This document shows, in pieces, positions 31,774 through 41,475 of a stretch of 42,979 nt of DNA. The stretch is from Gammaproteobacteria bacterium (GTDB taxonomy: Bacteria > Pseudomonadota > Gammaproteobacteria > Steroidobacterales > GCA-2729495). Both the position numbers and the translations under genes were made by a program. A model generated the notes under the pieces. That model made no database searches. It saw only the letters and a list, made by a program, of their open reading frames with translations, and was not told the origin of the DNA. Positions within the stretch are counted from its first letter, which is position 1. The number at the start of each line of letters is the position of its first letter. Where the stretch lies: assembly GCA_016874095.1 (NCBI GenBank), contig VGVH01000021.1:1-42979 (forward strand), read 5' to 3'.

Positions 31774-32961
31774 ATGACCGTGAACCAGGAGTCCGTCGTG
31801 CTCGTCGCTGCCCGGCGCAGCCCCATCGGAGCCTTCCAGGGTACGCTCGCGCCGCTGTCTGCGACCCGACTGGGCAGCACGGTGATCCGGCAGGTGCTGG
31901 CCGACAGTTCGCTGCAAGGCGGCGACATCGAACAGGCCCTGCTCGGCTGCGTGCTGCAGGCAGGCCTCGGCCAAGCGCCGGCCCGCCAGGCTGTCCTTGG
32001 CGCCGGCCTGCCGGTCAGTACCCCGGCGATGACGATCAACAAGGTCTGCGGCTCGAGCCTGGCGGCGCTCGTCCTCGCGGACGACGCGATCCGCAGCGGC
32101 AGCTCGTCCAGCGTGCTCGCCGGCGGCATGGAGTCCATGTCGAATGCGCCGTACCTGTTGCCCAATTCACGCGGCGGCTACCGCATGGGTCATCAGGAAG
32201 TCCTGGACCACATATTCTTCGACGGACTGCAGAACGCCTACGACGGCAGCATGATGGGCCACTTCGCCGAGGCGACCGTGAAACGCTACGGATTCACGCG
32301 CGAGGCCCAGGACGCCTACGCCAGAGAGTCGGTGCGACGTGCGCTGGCCGCCAGCGAGGGTGGCGCGTTCCGCCGGGAGATCGTGCCGGTCACGGTCAGC
32401 GGTCGCGGCGGCGATACGCTGGTCGAGCGGGACGAAGAACCGTTCCGCGCCGATCCGGCCCGCATCCCGAAGATGAAGCCGGCATTCGCGAAAGACGGCA
32501 CGGTGACCGCGGCGAGTTCCTCATCGATCTCGGACGGCGCGGCTGCCTTCGTCGTGATGGCCGGCAGCACTGCCGCGAGCCGGGGCATCAGGCCACTGGC
32601 GCGCGTAGCCGGCCACGCCGTGCACGCGCAGGAGCCGGAGTGGTTCACGACGGCCCCGGTCGGAGCGATCCGCAAACTGCTCGCGAAGCTCGGCTGGAAA
32701 CCGGATGCCGTCGATCTGTACGAGATCAACGAGGCCTTCGCCTGCGTCACGATGGCGGCGATCAAGGAACTCGGCCTGGACGCCGCGCGTGTCAACGTGA
32801 ACGGCGGCTCCTGTGCCCTCGGCCACCCGATCGGCGCAACCGGCGCGCGACTCATCGTCACCCTGGTCCATGCGCTGCACCAACGCGGCGGCAAGCGTGG
32901 CGTGGCGGCGTTGTGCATCGGCGGCGGCGAAGCGATCTGCGTCGGCGTCGAAGTCGACTGA
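31774..32961 (+). CDS. Acetyl-CoA C-acetyltransferase (thiolase)
   Basis: Condenses or cleaves acetoacetyl-CoA or longer 3-ketoacyl-CoA. The 395-residue product has nucleophile Cys92 (NKVCGSS), the NEAFA motif, His351 (GHPIGATGAR) and the acid/base Cys381 (CIGGGEA). Length and sequence fit the biosynthetic-type acetyl-CoA acetyltransferases (AtoB/PhaA class), but a degradative role is also possible. It is convergent with ETF-ubiquinone oxidoreductase, 6 bp apart, so the neighbourhood is one of acyl-CoA oxidation. Confidence 0.93.
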   Translation: MTVNQESVVLVAARRSPIGAFQGTLAPLSATRLGSTVIRQVLADSSLQGGDIEQALLGCVLQAGLGQAPARQAVLGAGLPVSTPAMTINKVCGSSLAALVLADDAIRSGSSSSVLAGGMESMSNAPYLLPNSRGGYRMGHQEVLDHIFFDGLQNAYDGSMMGHFAEATVKRYGFTREAQDAYARESVRRALAASEGGAFRREIVPVTVSGRGGDTLVERDEEPFRADPARIPKMKPAFAKDGTVTAASSSSISDGAAAFVVMAGSTAASRGIRPLARVAGHAVHAQEPEWFTTAPVGAIRKLLAKLGWKPDAVDLYEINEAFACVTMAAIKELGLDAARVNVNGGSCALGHPIGATGARLIVTLVHALHQRGGKRGVAALCIGGGEAICVGVEVD

Positions 32962-32967
32962 CCCGGC

Positions 32968-34614
32968 TCACATGCCGGTGTAGTTCGGCCCGCCGCCGCC
33001 CTCCGGCACGACCCACTGGATGTTCTGCGCGGGGTCCTTGATGTCGCAGGTCTTGCAGTGGACGCAGTTCTGCGCGTTTACCTGGAAACGCGGACCCGAG
33101 TCTTCGTTCACGATCTCGTACACGCCGGCCGGGCAGTAGCGCTGAGCCGGCTCCGCGTAAAGCGGCAGGTTCCGGCTCACCGGGATGGATGGATCCGCGA
33201 GGCGCAGATGCGACGGCTGATCCTCCTCATGGTTGGTGCTCGAGAGGTACACCGACGACAGGCGGTCGAAGGTCAAGACGCCGTCCGGTTTCTGATACTC
33301 GATCGGCCGGCTGTCACTCGCGCGACTGAGACCGGCGTGGTCCGGCTCGCGGTTGCGCAGCGTGAAAGGCAGGCGACCGCGCGCGATGTTCTGGTCGAAC
33401 CAGGCGAAGGCCGCGCCCGCCAGGGTGCCGAACAGGTGCTGAGCCGGACCGAAATTCCGCGCACGCACGAGTTCCTCATGGACCCAGGAAGCGCGCACGC
33501 GGTCCTCGAAGTCCTCGAGCACGTCCGCAGCTTTTTCATTGCGCAGTGCCGCGAAGATCGACTCGGCAGCGAGCATTCCCGTCTTCATCGCGGTGTGCGA
33601 CCCCTTGATCTTGGCGCCGTTCAGGAAACCGGCCTCGCAACCGGCAAGCAGACCACCGGGAAACGCGAGCCGCGGCAGCGACTGGAGGCCGCCCTTGTTC
33701 ACCGCGCGCGCGCCGTAGGACACGCGCTTTCCGCCCTCCAGAACGCGGCGGATGAGCGGGTGCTGCTTCCAGCGCTGGAACTCCTCGAACGGGCTCAGCC
33801 ACGGATTTCGATAGTTCAGGGCAACGATGAGGCCGAGATAAACCTGGCCGCCGGCGGCGTGATAGAGAAATCCACCGCCTTCGGTACGGCCATCGAGCGG
33901 CCAGCCGAGGGTATGCACGACCTTGCCTTCCTCGTGGCGCGCCGGATCGACGGCCCAGACTTCCTTCAGCCCGATGCCGTAGTGCTGCGGATCGCTGTCG
34001 CGGCGCAGGTTGTAGAGTTGCATCAGTTCCTTGCCGAGGCTGCCGCGGCACCCCTCGGCGAAGAGCGTGTAACGGGCGCGCAGTTCATAGCCGGCCTGGT
34101 AACCATCCTTCGGCTGGCCGGCCCGGTCGCGACCGAGGTCCCCCGTGATGACGCCGCAGACCCGGTCCCCTTCGCGCAGCAGTTGCGCCGCCGCGAACCC
34201 GGGAAACAGGTTGACGCCGAGATCCTCGGCCTGCCGGCCCAGCCAGCGGCACAGGTCGCCCAGGCTCACGATGAAATTGCCGGCGTTGCGGGCCGTCACG
34301 GGCACGAAAGCATGCGGCACGCGCCAGGCGCGGCTTGAACCGGGAAGGAAATGGAATTCATCGGCAGCCACCGCAGTGGCGACCGGCGCCCCCCGTTTGC
34401 GCCAGTCGGGAAACAGTTCGTTCAATGCGGTCGGTTCCAGCACCGCGCCGGAGATGATGTGGGCTCCTATTTCGGAACCCTTCTCGACGATGGCGACGCT
34501 GATGTCCACGCCCGCGTCGCGCGCAAGCTGCTGCAGGCGGCAGCCAGCCGCCAGGCCGCAGGGACCGGCACCGACGATCACGACGTCGAAATCCATCGAC
34601 TCACGCTCGGTCAT
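32968..34614 (-). CDS. Electron transfer flavoprotein-ubiquinone oxidoreductase
   Basis: Passes electrons from acyl-CoA dehydrogenases, via ETF, to ubiquinone at the inner membrane. The 548-residue product has the FAD site MDFDVVIVGAGPCGLAAG near the N-terminus, the EGCRGSLGKELM and CEAGFLNGAKIKGSHTAMK segments, and a C-terminal 4Fe-4S domain (CPAGVYE, NCVHCKTCDIKDPAQNIQW). I take the start MTERESMDF at 34614, which fits the family; the ORF opens 8 codons earlier. It is divergent from zapE. Implies an electron-transfer-flavoprotein-linked fatty acid or amino acid oxidation pathway. Confidence 0.96.
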   Translation of the reverse strand: MTERESMDFDVVIVGAGPCGLAAGCRLQQLARDAGVDISVAIVEKGSEIGAHIISGAVLEPTALNELFPDWRKRGAPVATAVAADEFHFLPGSSRAWRVPHAFVPVTARNAGNFIVSLGDLCRWLGRQAEDLGVNLFPGFAAAQLLREGDRVCGVITGDLGRDRAGQPKDGYQAGYELRARYTLFAEGCRGSLGKELMQLYNLRRDSDPQHYGIGLKEVWAVDPARHEEGKVVHTLGWPLDGRTEGGGFLYHAAGGQVYLGLIVALNYRNPWLSPFEEFQRWKQHPLIRRVLEGGKRVSYGARAVNKGGLQSLPRLAFPGGLLAGCEAGFLNGAKIKGSHTAMKTGMLAAESIFAALRNEKAADVLEDFEDRVRASWVHEELVRARNFGPAQHLFGTLAGAAFAWFDQNIARGRLPFTLRNREPDHAGLSRASDSRPIEYQKPDGVLTFDRLSSVYLSSTNHEEDQPSHLRLADPSIPVSRNLPLYAEPAQRYCPAGVYEIVNEDSGPRFQVNAQNCVHCKTCDIKDPAQNIQWVVPEGGGGPNYTGM

Positions 34615-34694
34615 GCAGCGCCACTCCAGCGGAACCACGCGATTCCGCGAACAGGAAAAGTCCCTATTCTATGGGTTAGCCTTGGCAACCGGCC

Positions 34695-35804
34695 ATGACG
34701 ACGAAGCACCTGGAACTTCCCGCCCGTTACGCTGCCGCGCTGGACCGGCGTGGCTTTGCGGGCGACCCGGCTCAGGAACGCGCCATCGCGTTGCTGTCGC
34801 GGGTGGCTGCGGATCTCTCGGTGGAGCGCAGCCATCGCGGGATCGCGGCGCGGCTGTCGCGCAGGCTCGACCGGCCCGCGCCGCCGCCCGTGCGCGGCGC
34901 TTACCTCTGGGGTGGCGTCGGACGCGGCAAGACCTGGGTGATGGACCTTTTCTTCGAATCGCTGCCTTTCCGCGACAAGCTGCGCTATCACTTCCATCGC
35001 CTCATGTACCGCGTACACGGGCGACTGAAATCGCTGCCGAACCGCGAGGATCCGCTGAAGATCGTTGCAGCGGAATTCGCCGAGCAGGCGCGGGTGATCT
35101 GTTTCGACGAGTTCTACGTCACCGACATCGCTGACGCGATGATCCTCGGCAATCTGCTCGACGCGCTGTTCCGCCGCGGCGTCACGCTCGTCGCGACCTC
35201 GAATATTCCGCCCGAGGATCTTTACCGCGACGGCCTGCAACGGCAACGGTTCCTGCCGGCCATCGACCTGATCCGCGGGCACACCGAGGTACTGCAGGTC
35301 GATGCCGGCATCGACTACCGCCTGCGGGTGCTCGAGCAGGCGGAGATCTGGCACAGCCCGCTCGACACCGATGCCGACACCAATCTCTCCGGCTGGTTCA
35401 GCGCCATAGCCCCTGACGCCGGCACGCGGGGGCAGCCGATCGAGATCAACGACCGCGACATTCCGGCGCGCCGCCGGGCCGATGGCATTGCCTGGTTCGA
35501 TTTCGCGGCGCTGTGCGCCGGCCCGCGCAGCCAGGACGACTACATCGAGATCGCCCGCGCCTTCCAGACCGTGATCCTGTCGGCCGTGCCCGTGATGAAC
35601 GAGACCAGCGAAAACGAGGCGCGCCGTTTCATCGCGCTGGTCGAGGAGTTCTACGACCGTCGGGTCAAGCTGATCGTCTCGGCCGAGGCGCCGATAGAAA
35701 CCATCTACCGGGGACAGCGCCTGGGGCAGGAATTCGAGCGCACGCGCAGCCGCCTCCTGGAGATGCAGTCGCACGACTACCTCGCAGCCCCGCATGTGCC
35801 GTGA
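34695..35804 (+). CDS. zapE: Cell division ATPase ZapE (AFG1-like)
   Basis: AAA-type ATPase of the AFG1/LACE1 family, which in E. coli associates with the Z ring. The 369-residue protein has Walker [10 protein letters not shown] (Lys79), [10 protein letters not shown] and [10 protein letters not shown] segments, Walker [17 protein letters not shown], and the sensor region [19 protein letters not shown]. Standard length. It is followed by gpmA after 50 bp. Confidence 0.95.
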   Translation: MTTKHLELPARYAAALDRRGFAGDPAQERAIALLSRVAADLSVERSHRGIAARLSRRLDRPAPPPVRGAYLWGGVGRGKTWVMDLFFESLPFRDKLRYHFHRLMYRVHGRLKSLPNREDPLKIVAAEFAEQARVICFDEFYVTDIADAMILGNLLDALFRRGVTLVATSNIPPEDLYRDGLQRQRFLPAIDLIRGHTEVLQVDAGIDYRLRVLEQAEIWHSPLDTDADTNLSGWFSAIAPDAGTRGQPIEINDRDIPARRRADGIAWFDFAALCAGPRSQDDYIEIARAFQTVILSAVPVMNETSENEARRFIALVEEFYDRRVKLIVSAEAPIETIYRGQRLGQEFERTRSRLLEMQSHDYLAAPHVP

Positions 35805-35854
35805 GCGCCCGGGACGCTACACTGTCGCCCCCCGATCCACAGGAAGCGAAGCGC

Positions 35855-36598
35855 ATGCCCGGCAAACTGGTCCTCTGCCGCCACGGACAGAGCATCTGGA
35901 ACCTCGAGAACCTGTTCACCGGCTGGGTCGACGTCGATCTCACGGCGCAAGGCCAAGCCGAGGCCACCGAAGCAGGCCGGCAGCTGAAGGCGCTGGGGAT
36001 CGAGTTCGATCATGCCTGCACCTCGGTGCTGAAGCGCGCAATCCGCACGCTGTGGCACATCCTCGATGAGATGGATCTCATGTGGGTGCCGGTCGAGCGA
36101 AGCTGGAAGCTGAACGAGCGGCATTACGGCGAGCTGCAGGGCCTGAACAAGGCGCAGACGGCCGCAAAGCATGGCGAAGCGCAGGTCAAGATCTGGCGGC
36201 GCAGCTTCGATATTCCGCCCCCGCCCCTGGCGCTCGAGGACAAGCGCCATCCGCGCTTCGACCGTCGCTACCGCGGCATCAGCGAACTGCCGGCAACCGA
36301 GTCGCTGAAGAGCACGCTTGCGCGGGTACTGCCCTATTTCGATGCATCGATAGCGCCGCGACTGAAAGCCGGCCAGAACGTGCTGGTGGCGGCGCATGGC
36401 AACAGTCTGCGCGCGCTGGTCAAGATGCTCGACGGCATCTCCGACGCCGATATCGTCGAGCTCAACATCCCGACCGGCATACCGCTGCTCTACGAGCTCG
36501 ACGACAACCTGAAGCCGGTCTCGCGCCGCTACGTCGGCGACGCAGAGGCGGTGCGCAAGGCCGAGGCGGCGGTAGCCGCGCAGGGCAAGGCCGGATGA
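35855..36598 (+). CDS. gpmA: 2,3-bisphosphoglycerate-dependent phosphoglycerate mutase
   Basis: Interconverts 3- and 2-phosphoglycerate in glycolysis and gluconeogenesis. The 247-residue product has the phosphorylated His10 in CRHGQSIWN, the [12 protein letters not shown] segment, [14 protein letters not shown], and the second catalytic histidine in [13 protein letters not shown]. The ATG at 35855 is the family start; the longer open frame is a zapE shadow. It overlaps the carbonic anhydrase gene by 4 bp (ATGA). Confidence 0.96.
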   Translation: MPGKLVLCRHGQSIWNLENLFTGWVDVDLTAQGQAEATEAGRQLKALGIEFDHACTSVLKRAIRTLWHILDEMDLMWVPVERSWKLNERHYGELQGLNKAQTAAKHGEAQVKIWRRSFDIPPPPLALEDKRHPRFDRRYRGISELPATESLKSTLARVLPYFDASIAPRLKAGQNVLVAAHGNSLRALVKMLDGISDADIVELNIPTGIPLLYELDDNLKPVSRRYVGDAEAVRKAEAAVAAQGKAG

Positions 36599-37116
36599 TC
36601 TTCGCGACCGGGGATCGGGTCCCGTCGGTGGCAGCCGACGCCTGGGTCGCGCCGAACGCCGTGGTGACCGGGGACGTGCAGCTCGCCTCGCGGGCGAACG
36701 TCTGGTTTGGCGCAGTGCTTCGCGGCGATGTGGAGCGACTGAGCATCGGCCATGGCACCAACATCCAGGACAACTGCGTGCTGCACTCGGATCCTGGCGC
36801 GCCGCTCGTGCTGGGCGAGCGCGTTACCGTCGGCCACCTGGTGATGCTGCATGGCTGCCACGTCGGTGACTGCGCGCTGATCGGCATCGGCAGCATCGTC
36901 CTGAACCATGCGCGCATCGGCGCCCGCTCGATCGTCGGCGCCGGCTCGCTGGTCACCGAGGGCAAGGAATTCCCGGAAGGCGTACTGATCATCGGCACGC
37001 CGGCGCGCGTCGTGCGCCCGCTCACTGCCGAGGAAATCGCGCGGCTGCCCGAAAGCGCCGAACGTTACATGGAGCGCGCGGCACTCTACCGCCGAACGCT
37101 GCGCGAGATGCCGTGA
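36595..37116 (+). CDS. Gamma-class carbonic anhydrase / YrdA-like hexapeptide protein
   Basis: A 173-residue left-handed beta-helix protein built from hexapeptide repeats. The three metal-binding histidines of gamma-carbonic anhydrases are present: His64 (VLHSD), His81 (VGH) and His86 (LHG). Many such bacterial proteins (YrdA, CaiE-like) are annotated as carbonic anhydrases without proven activity. It is translationally coupled to gpmA upstream (ATGA) and to the SDR downstream (GTGA overlap). Confidence 0.9.
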   Translation: MIFATGDRVPSVAADAWVAPNAVVTGDVQLASRANVWFGAVLRGDVERLSIGHGTNIQDNCVLHSDPGAPLVLGERVTVGHLVMLHGCHVGDCALIGIGSIVLNHARIGARSIVGAGSLVTEGKEFPEGVLIIGTPARVVRPLTAEEIARLPESAERYMERAALYRRTLREMP

Positions 37117-37838
37117 CTGCAGCACCGACGGTGCTCATTACCGGCGCCAGCCGCGGAATCGGGCTGGAATTCACCCGGCAATATGCGGCCGGGGGCGCTG
37201 CGGTCATCGCCACCTGCCGCAATCCCGCGAAGGCCGCTGAACTCACGGCGCTCGCGGCGCGCAGCGGCGGCCGCGTCGTCGTGGAGCCTCTCGATGTCAT
37301 CGATCACGGCGCCGTCGATGCGCTCGCGGCCCGCTACGCCGGCACGGCGATCGACATACTGATCAACAACGCCGGCGACATCGGGCCACGGGATCCGGGA
37401 CTGAGCCGGCTGCACGAACAGCAATTCGGCACCGTCAACTACGCGGAATTCCGCCGCGTGCTCGACGTCAACACGCTGGCTCCGCTGAAGGTTGCTGAAG
37501 CGTTCGCGCCGCATGTGCGCGCCAGCCTGCAACGCAAGATGATCTTCGTGTCCAGCGCGACGGCGTCCAATGCCGATGGCCGCTTCGCGGTGCTGGCCTA
37601 CTGCACGAGCAAGGCGGCGCTGAACAAGCTGGTCGGCATGCTCGCGCTGACACTGACGCCGCAAGGCGTGATCTGCGCCGCACTGTGTCCCGGCCATGTC
37701 AAGACCGCGCTCGGTGGCGCGGGCGCGGTACTCGAGCCGGCCGAGAGCATCGGCGGGCTGCGGCAGGTGATCGCGGACCTCACGCTCGCCGATGCCGGTT
37801 GTTACCGCGACTGGAACGGGCGCGCGATCGCCTGGTAG
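37113..37838 (+). CDS. Short-chain dehydrogenase/reductase (SDR)
   Basis: NAD(P)-dependent oxidoreductase of 241 residues. It has the cofactor motif TGASRGIG (10-17), NNAG, the catalytic Ser in SSATAS and the Tyr-x3-Lys pair in YCTSK. It begins at a GTG that overlaps the carbonic anhydrase stop by 4 bp and ends 8 bp before the convergent tesB. It resembles the C-factor/sniffer-like SDR subgroup (NNAGDIGPRD; LDVNTLAPLKV). The substrate is unknown. Confidence 0.9.
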   Translation: MTAAPTVLITGASRGIGLEFTRQYAAGGAAVIATCRNPAKAAELTALAARSGGRVVVEPLDVIDHGAVDALAARYAGTAIDILINNAGDIGPRDPGLSRLHEQQFGTVNYAEFRRVLDVNTLAPLKVAEAFAPHVRASLQRKMIFVSSATASNADGRFAVLAYCTSKAALNKLVGMLALTLTPQGVICAALCPGHVKTALGGAGAVLEPAESIGGLRQVIADLTLADAGCYRDWNGRAIAW

Positions 37839-37846
37839 GCGGCGCG

Positions 37847-38716
37847 TCAGCCTGCAGCTGCGGGCTTGCGCTCGCGGATGAGCCCTTCCTGCGCCAGCGT
37901 CGCGAGCAGGCGGCCATCCCGCGCGAAAACATGGCCGTGGGCCAGGCCCCTTCCGCCCGAGGCGTTGGAGCTGCGCAGGTCGAACAGCATCCAGTCATCC
38001 ACCCGCAGCGGCCGGTGGAACCACATCGCGTGATCGAGGCTGGCCATCTGCAGCCCGAAGCGCGTCGCGTGCAGGCCGTGCGGAAGCGTTGCCGTGCCGA
38101 TCAGCTCGTAATCGGAAAGATAGGCGAACAGTGCCGTATGCAGCGCTTCGTCGTCCGGCAACCGGTCGACGGCCTTCATCCACACGCGCTTCGTCGGCTT
38201 GAGCCTGCTGCCGCCGAGGAATTGTGCCGGGTCGAGCGGCTTGACGATGAAGGGCCGGCGGAAATTCAGGAAACGCTTCATGCGATCCGGCAGTTCAGCG
38301 GCTCCCTGCGCGAGCTCGACGATGTCGGGCAGTTCCTCGGGCGGTGCTACCGACGGCATCCGTGTCTGGTGCTCCAGCCCGCTTTCCGGCGCCTGGAAGG
38401 ACGCTGCCAGATTGAAGATCTGTGCCCCGTGCTGGATCGCGACGACACGCCGGCTGGTGAAGCTGCCGCCATCACGCGCCCGGTCGACCTCGTAGATGAT
38501 CGGCGCCGCTACGTCACCCCGCTGCAGGAAGTAGGCGTGCAGTGAATGTACGAACCGGCCGGCCACGGTGCGGCTCGCGGCAGCCAGCGCCTGGCCGAGC
38601 ACCTGGCCACCGAACACCTGCGGCGTGCCGATGTCCCTGCTCTGGCCGCGGAAGATGTTCTCCTCGATCTGCTCGAGATCCAGCAGATCGATGACGTCCT
38701 GGAGATTGCGGTCCAT
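37847..38716 (-). CDS. tesB: Acyl-CoA thioesterase II (TesB)
   Basis: Hydrolyses medium- and long-chain acyl-CoA. The 289-residue double hot-dog protein has MDRNLQDVIDLLDLEQIEEN, FGGQVLGQALAAASRTV, SLHAYFLQRGD, SFTSRRVVAIQ, and a second hot-dog with SLDHAMWFHRPLRVDDWML and GRGLAHGHVFARDGRLLATL. Standard family length. It is divergent from the DUF1499 gene across 83 bp. Confidence 0.95.
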   Translation of the reverse strand: MDRNLQDVIDLLDLEQIEENIFRGQSRDIGTPQVFGGQVLGQALAAASRTVAGRFVHSLHAYFLQRGDVAAPIIYEVDRARDGGSFTSRRVVAIQHGAQIFNLAASFQAPESGLEHQTRMPSVAPPEELPDIVELAQGAAELPDRMKRFLNFRRPFIVKPLDPAQFLGGSRLKPTKRVWMKAVDRLPDDEALHTALFAYLSDYELIGTATLPHGLHATRFGLQMASLDHAMWFHRPLRVDDWMLFDLRSSNASGGRGLAHGHVFARDGRLLATLAQEGLIRERKPAAAG

Positions 38717-38799
38717 GACGGCATTGTATAGGGCGCTGCTCGGGGCCGGACACCTGTGCTAACGTCGGCTGAGTAACAGAATGCCTGGGAGATCGAACC

Positions 38800-39543
38800 A
38801 TGACTTCACAACCAAAGGGCACGCGCCTGAGTCGCATCGGCTGCTGGGCTGCCTTGATCGGCGCGGTGCTGATCATCGCGTCGGGCGCCCGCAAGGCGGG
38901 ACTGGTCGACAACTGGATGGCTGTCTTTCTTGCTCTCGGGCTCGGCGGACTGCTGCTGATGATCGCTCTGCTCACGGCCGGTCTCGGACTCATCCGCAGC
39001 GGCGGCACGGCGGGAGCGGCCTCGCGCAGGGGCACCTGGCTCGCATTCCTGGCCGGCCTGGCCATGACGCTCTTCAACCTGAACGCCATGCGTGGCATGG
39101 GTGGCCCGCCGATCCACGACGTCACGACAGACACCATCAACCCGCCGATGTTCGTGGACGCGATTCCCCTGCGCGAAGCCGATGGCGCGCAGAACCCGCC
39201 GATGTACTTCCCGGCCGAAGTGGTCGAGGCGCAGAAGGCGGCATACCCCGACCTGCAGACCATCGTCGTCAGCACGCCTGCGAACGATGTCTTCCAGCAG
39301 GCCCAGGACATCGCGCGCGATCTCGGCTGGGAAGTGATCGCCGTGGTTCCCGAGGATGGTCGCATCGAGGCCGTCGCGAGCACGCGCTGGATCGCATTCC
39401 GGGACGACGTGGTGATCCGCATCATCAATGCCGGCACGGAAACGAGAGTCGACCTGCGCTCCAAGTCCCGTGTCGGCAGGGGCGACGCGGGCGAGAACGC
39501 GAAGAGGATACGCGCCTTCCGTGACCGGCTGACCGCGTCCTGA
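38800..39543 (+). CDS. DUF1499 membrane protein
   Basis: A 247-residue protein with three predicted membrane segments in the first 90 residues (CWAALIGAVLIIASGA; MAVFLALGLGGLLLMIALLT; WLAFLAGLAMTLF) and then a soluble DUF1499-type domain beginning GGPPIHDVTTDTINPPMFVD and containing STRWIAFRDDVVIRI, then GTETRVDLRSKSRVGRGD. No function is established for the family that I know of. It ends 7 bp before the next gene, suggesting co-transcription. Confidence 0.85.
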   Translation: MTSQPKGTRLSRIGCWAALIGAVLIIASGARKAGLVDNWMAVFLALGLGGLLLMIALLTAGLGLIRSGGTAGAASRRGTWLAFLAGLAMTLFNLNAMRGMGGPPIHDVTTDTINPPMFVDAIPLREADGAQNPPMYFPAEVVEAQKAAYPDLQTIVVSTPANDVFQQAQDIARDLGWEVIAVVPEDGRIEAVASTRWIAFRDDVVIRIINAGTETRVDLRSKSRVGRGDAGENAKRIRAFRDRLTAS

Positions 39544-39550
39544 CGCCGAC

Positions 39551-40393
39551 GTGCAGGCCACCGCCCTCGACGAGCTGGTCGGGTACCTGCTCGGGCTGCT
39601 CGTCACCGCCGGCGACTACGCGCTGGCCATCCAGCCACAGATCTCGCCGGACGCCAGAGCGAAGCCGGGCCACAACGCCTGGGCAAGTGCGCTTACCGAT
39701 GCCGATCTGTCGGTGCAGGGGTGGTTCGAGGTGGCGCTGCTGGCTCGCTACCCGACGCTGCGGTTCTTCGGCGAGGAACACGCGCAGTCGCTCAACCAGA
39801 GGTACTTTCCGCGCACCGCTCCGCTCTCGGTGCACCTCGACCCCATCAACGCAACTTTCCTCTACCGCAGCCGCCGCGCGAACTGGGACATCATCGCCAG
39901 TGTTGCCGAGCAGGGCCGGCTGATCGCGGCCGTGAGTTACATGCCAGCCCACGGCCGCTTTTTTCTCGCGACGCGGGACCGCGGCGCGCTCACCGGCAAC
40001 CGTGGGCAACCGCAGCTGTCCGCCATGTCGAGTCTCGCCACGCGACCCGGGAGCGGCAACTGCCTGAGCTACCAGACGCCCGATCTGAACGCGAGCCTCG
40101 CTGGACATTTCGCCTGCTACGACATCGTCGAGGACGACGACCCGGCCCGCGGCCTCGACAACCTCAACGAGTTCTACAGTGGAAAGCTCGACGCATTCGC
40201 CTGCCGCCGCGGCGAGCACCTCGACTGGGGTGCAGCTGCCTACATTGCCGTGGCAGCCGGCGGGGTGGCATCGGACCTCGATGGCAGGCCGCTCGACCTG
40301 TTCGAACGCTTCGATCCCGAAGCGCAGGTCGACATGATCGTCGCGAGCGACGCGCAGACCCACGCCCGGCTCATGCGTGCGCTGGGGCGCTGA
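39551..40393 (+). CDS. Inositol-monophosphatase-fold protein with degenerate metal site
   Basis: A 280-residue protein of the IMPase/FBPase superfamily, starting at a GTG. Recognisable are ALTDADLSVQ (49-52 region), the FGEE pair Glu75-Glu76, and GGVASDLDGRPLDLF near the C-terminus. The canonical DP-I/L-D-G-T metal motif reads DPINAT (97-102), with Asn100 and Ala101 for Asp and Gly, and the WDxAA motif reads LDWGAA (224-229). At least two metal-site features are altered compared with SuhB in this same window. It could be a non-catalytic relative or act on a different substrate. It follows the DUF1499 gene by 7 bp. Confidence 0.8.
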   Translation: MQATALDELVGYLLGLLVTAGDYALAIQPQISPDARAKPGHNAWASALTDADLSVQGWFEVALLARYPTLRFFGEEHAQSLNQRYFPRTAPLSVHLDPINATFLYRSRRANWDIIASVAEQGRLIAAVSYMPAHGRFFLATRDRGALTGNRGQPQLSAMSSLATRPGSGNCLSYQTPDLNASLAGHFACYDIVEDDDPARGLDNLNEFYSGKLDAFACRRGEHLDWGAAAYIAVAAGGVASDLDGRPLDLFERFDPEAQVDMIVASDAQTHARLMRALGR

Positions 40394-40395
40394 GC

Positions 40396-40866
40396 CTACC
40401 CCCCGGCGAGAAAATAAAGGGCGATGATCTCGGCGACGCAGGCCGGTTTCTCCTGGCCTTCGATTTCGAGCGTGTTCTGCATGACGACCTGCAGCGCACC
40501 GGCGCGCTTGCGGGCCTCGACGAGCACACTGCGCAGGCGTACTCGGCGACCCGCCGGGACAGGGTTCTTGAAACGGACCTTGTTGAGGCCGTAGTTGATC
40601 GCGCGCTCCAGCGTCGGCATGGTCACGATCTGCTCCATGAGCGCAGGCATGACGGAAACGAGCAGGTAGCCGTGGGCGATTGTCTGCCCGAGCGGCATCT
40701 CGCGGCGGGCCCGCTCGACGTCGGTGTGTATCCACTGGTGGTCGTCGGTGGCAGCGGCGAACTGGTCGATGCGCTGCTGATCGAGCAGCAGCCAGTCCGA
40801 CACGCCGATCTCCTGCCCCACCAGAGCCTGGGCCTCTGCAATCGTGCGGACGACGCGAGGACTCAC
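40396..40866 (-). CDS. MaoC-like (R)-specific enoyl-CoA hydratase
   Basis: A 156-residue hot-dog protein of the MaoC/PhaJ family, hydrating trans-2-enoyl-CoA. The hydratase signature is present as FAAATDDHQWIHTD, with catalytic Asp42 and His47, followed by TIAHGYLLVSVMPAL. The GTG at 40866 is chosen because it lies 7 bp after the folE stop; the open frame upstream overlaps folE. It is convergent with the IMPase-like gene, 2 bp apart. Confidence 0.9.
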   Translation of the reverse strand: MSPRVVRTIAEAQALVGQEIGVSDWLLLDQQRIDQFAAATDDHQWIHTDVERARREMPLGQTIAHGYLLVSVMPALMEQIVTMPTLERAINYGLNKVRFKNPVPAGRRVRLRSVLVEARKRAGALQVVMQNTLEIEGQEKPACVAEIIALYFLAGG

Positions 40867-40873
40867 GGACGAC

Positions 40874-41467
40874 TCAGGGCCGCGTCGCCGCGAGGAATTC
40901 CTCGCGGATGCGCGCATCGTCCTGGAAGGCGCCCAGCATTTGCGTCGTGATCATCCGCACGTTCGAGCGGTGCACGCCGCGGGTGGTCATGCACTGGTGC
41001 TGCGCCTCGACGATGACGGCGACTCCACGCGGTTCGAGTACATCGTTCAGGCAGCCGGCGATCTCCGCCGTCAGGCGTTCCTGGACCTGCAGTCGCCGTG
41101 TATAGGCTTCCACCACGCGCACCAGCTTGCTGATGCCGGCCAGGCGCCGGTTGGGCAGGTAGGCGAGATGGATGCGGCCGATGATCGGTGCCATGTGATG
41201 TTCGCAATGCGACTCGAAGTCGATGTTGCGCAAGGTCACGACCCGATCGTAGGCACCGACCTGCTGGAAGGAGTCGCCCAGCACTGCGTAGGGATCGACT
41301 GCGTAGCCGGAGAACCAGTCCTCGAAGGAACTGGCGACGCGCGCGGGCGTCTTGCGCAGGCCGGCTCGCCCCGGATCGTCACCGGTCCAGGCAAGCAGGA
41401 CCCGGATCGCCTCCTCCGCCTGTGCGCGGCTTGGACGTCGGGCAACTGGTTTCTTCGCCATCGGCAC
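40874..41467 (-). CDS. folE: GTP cyclohydrolase I, second paralog
   Basis: A 197-residue enzyme for the first step of folate and pterin synthesis. Its sequence is of the Bacillus/animal type: GLRKTPARVASSFEDWFSGY, SHCEHHMAPIIGRIHLAYLP, RRLAGISKLVRVVEAYTRRL and QHQCMTTRGV. Zinc ligands Cys88, His91 and Cys159 are present. It differs clearly from the E. coli-type copy at 6856-7593. It sits between mobA and maoC in a minus-strand run and may be the housekeeping copy. The ATG 6 bp later (MAKKP) is an equally possible start. Confidence 0.95.
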   Translation of the reverse strand: MPMAKKPVARRPSRAQAEEAIRVLLAWTGDDPGRAGLRKTPARVASSFEDWFSGYAVDPYAVLGDSFQQVGAYDRVVTLRNIDFESHCEHHMAPIIGRIHLAYLPNRRLAGISKLVRVVEAYTRRLQVQERLTAEIAGCLNDVLEPRGVAVIVEAQHQCMTTRGVHRSNVRMITTQMLGAFQDDARIREEFLAATRP

Positions 41468-41475
41468 TCTTTCCT

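Noticed and set aside
34650-34694. Promoter-like TATTCT/TAGAAT between ETF-QO and zapE
   Set aside because: A plausible -10 can be read on both strands, but no acceptable -35 is found at the right spacing for either gene.
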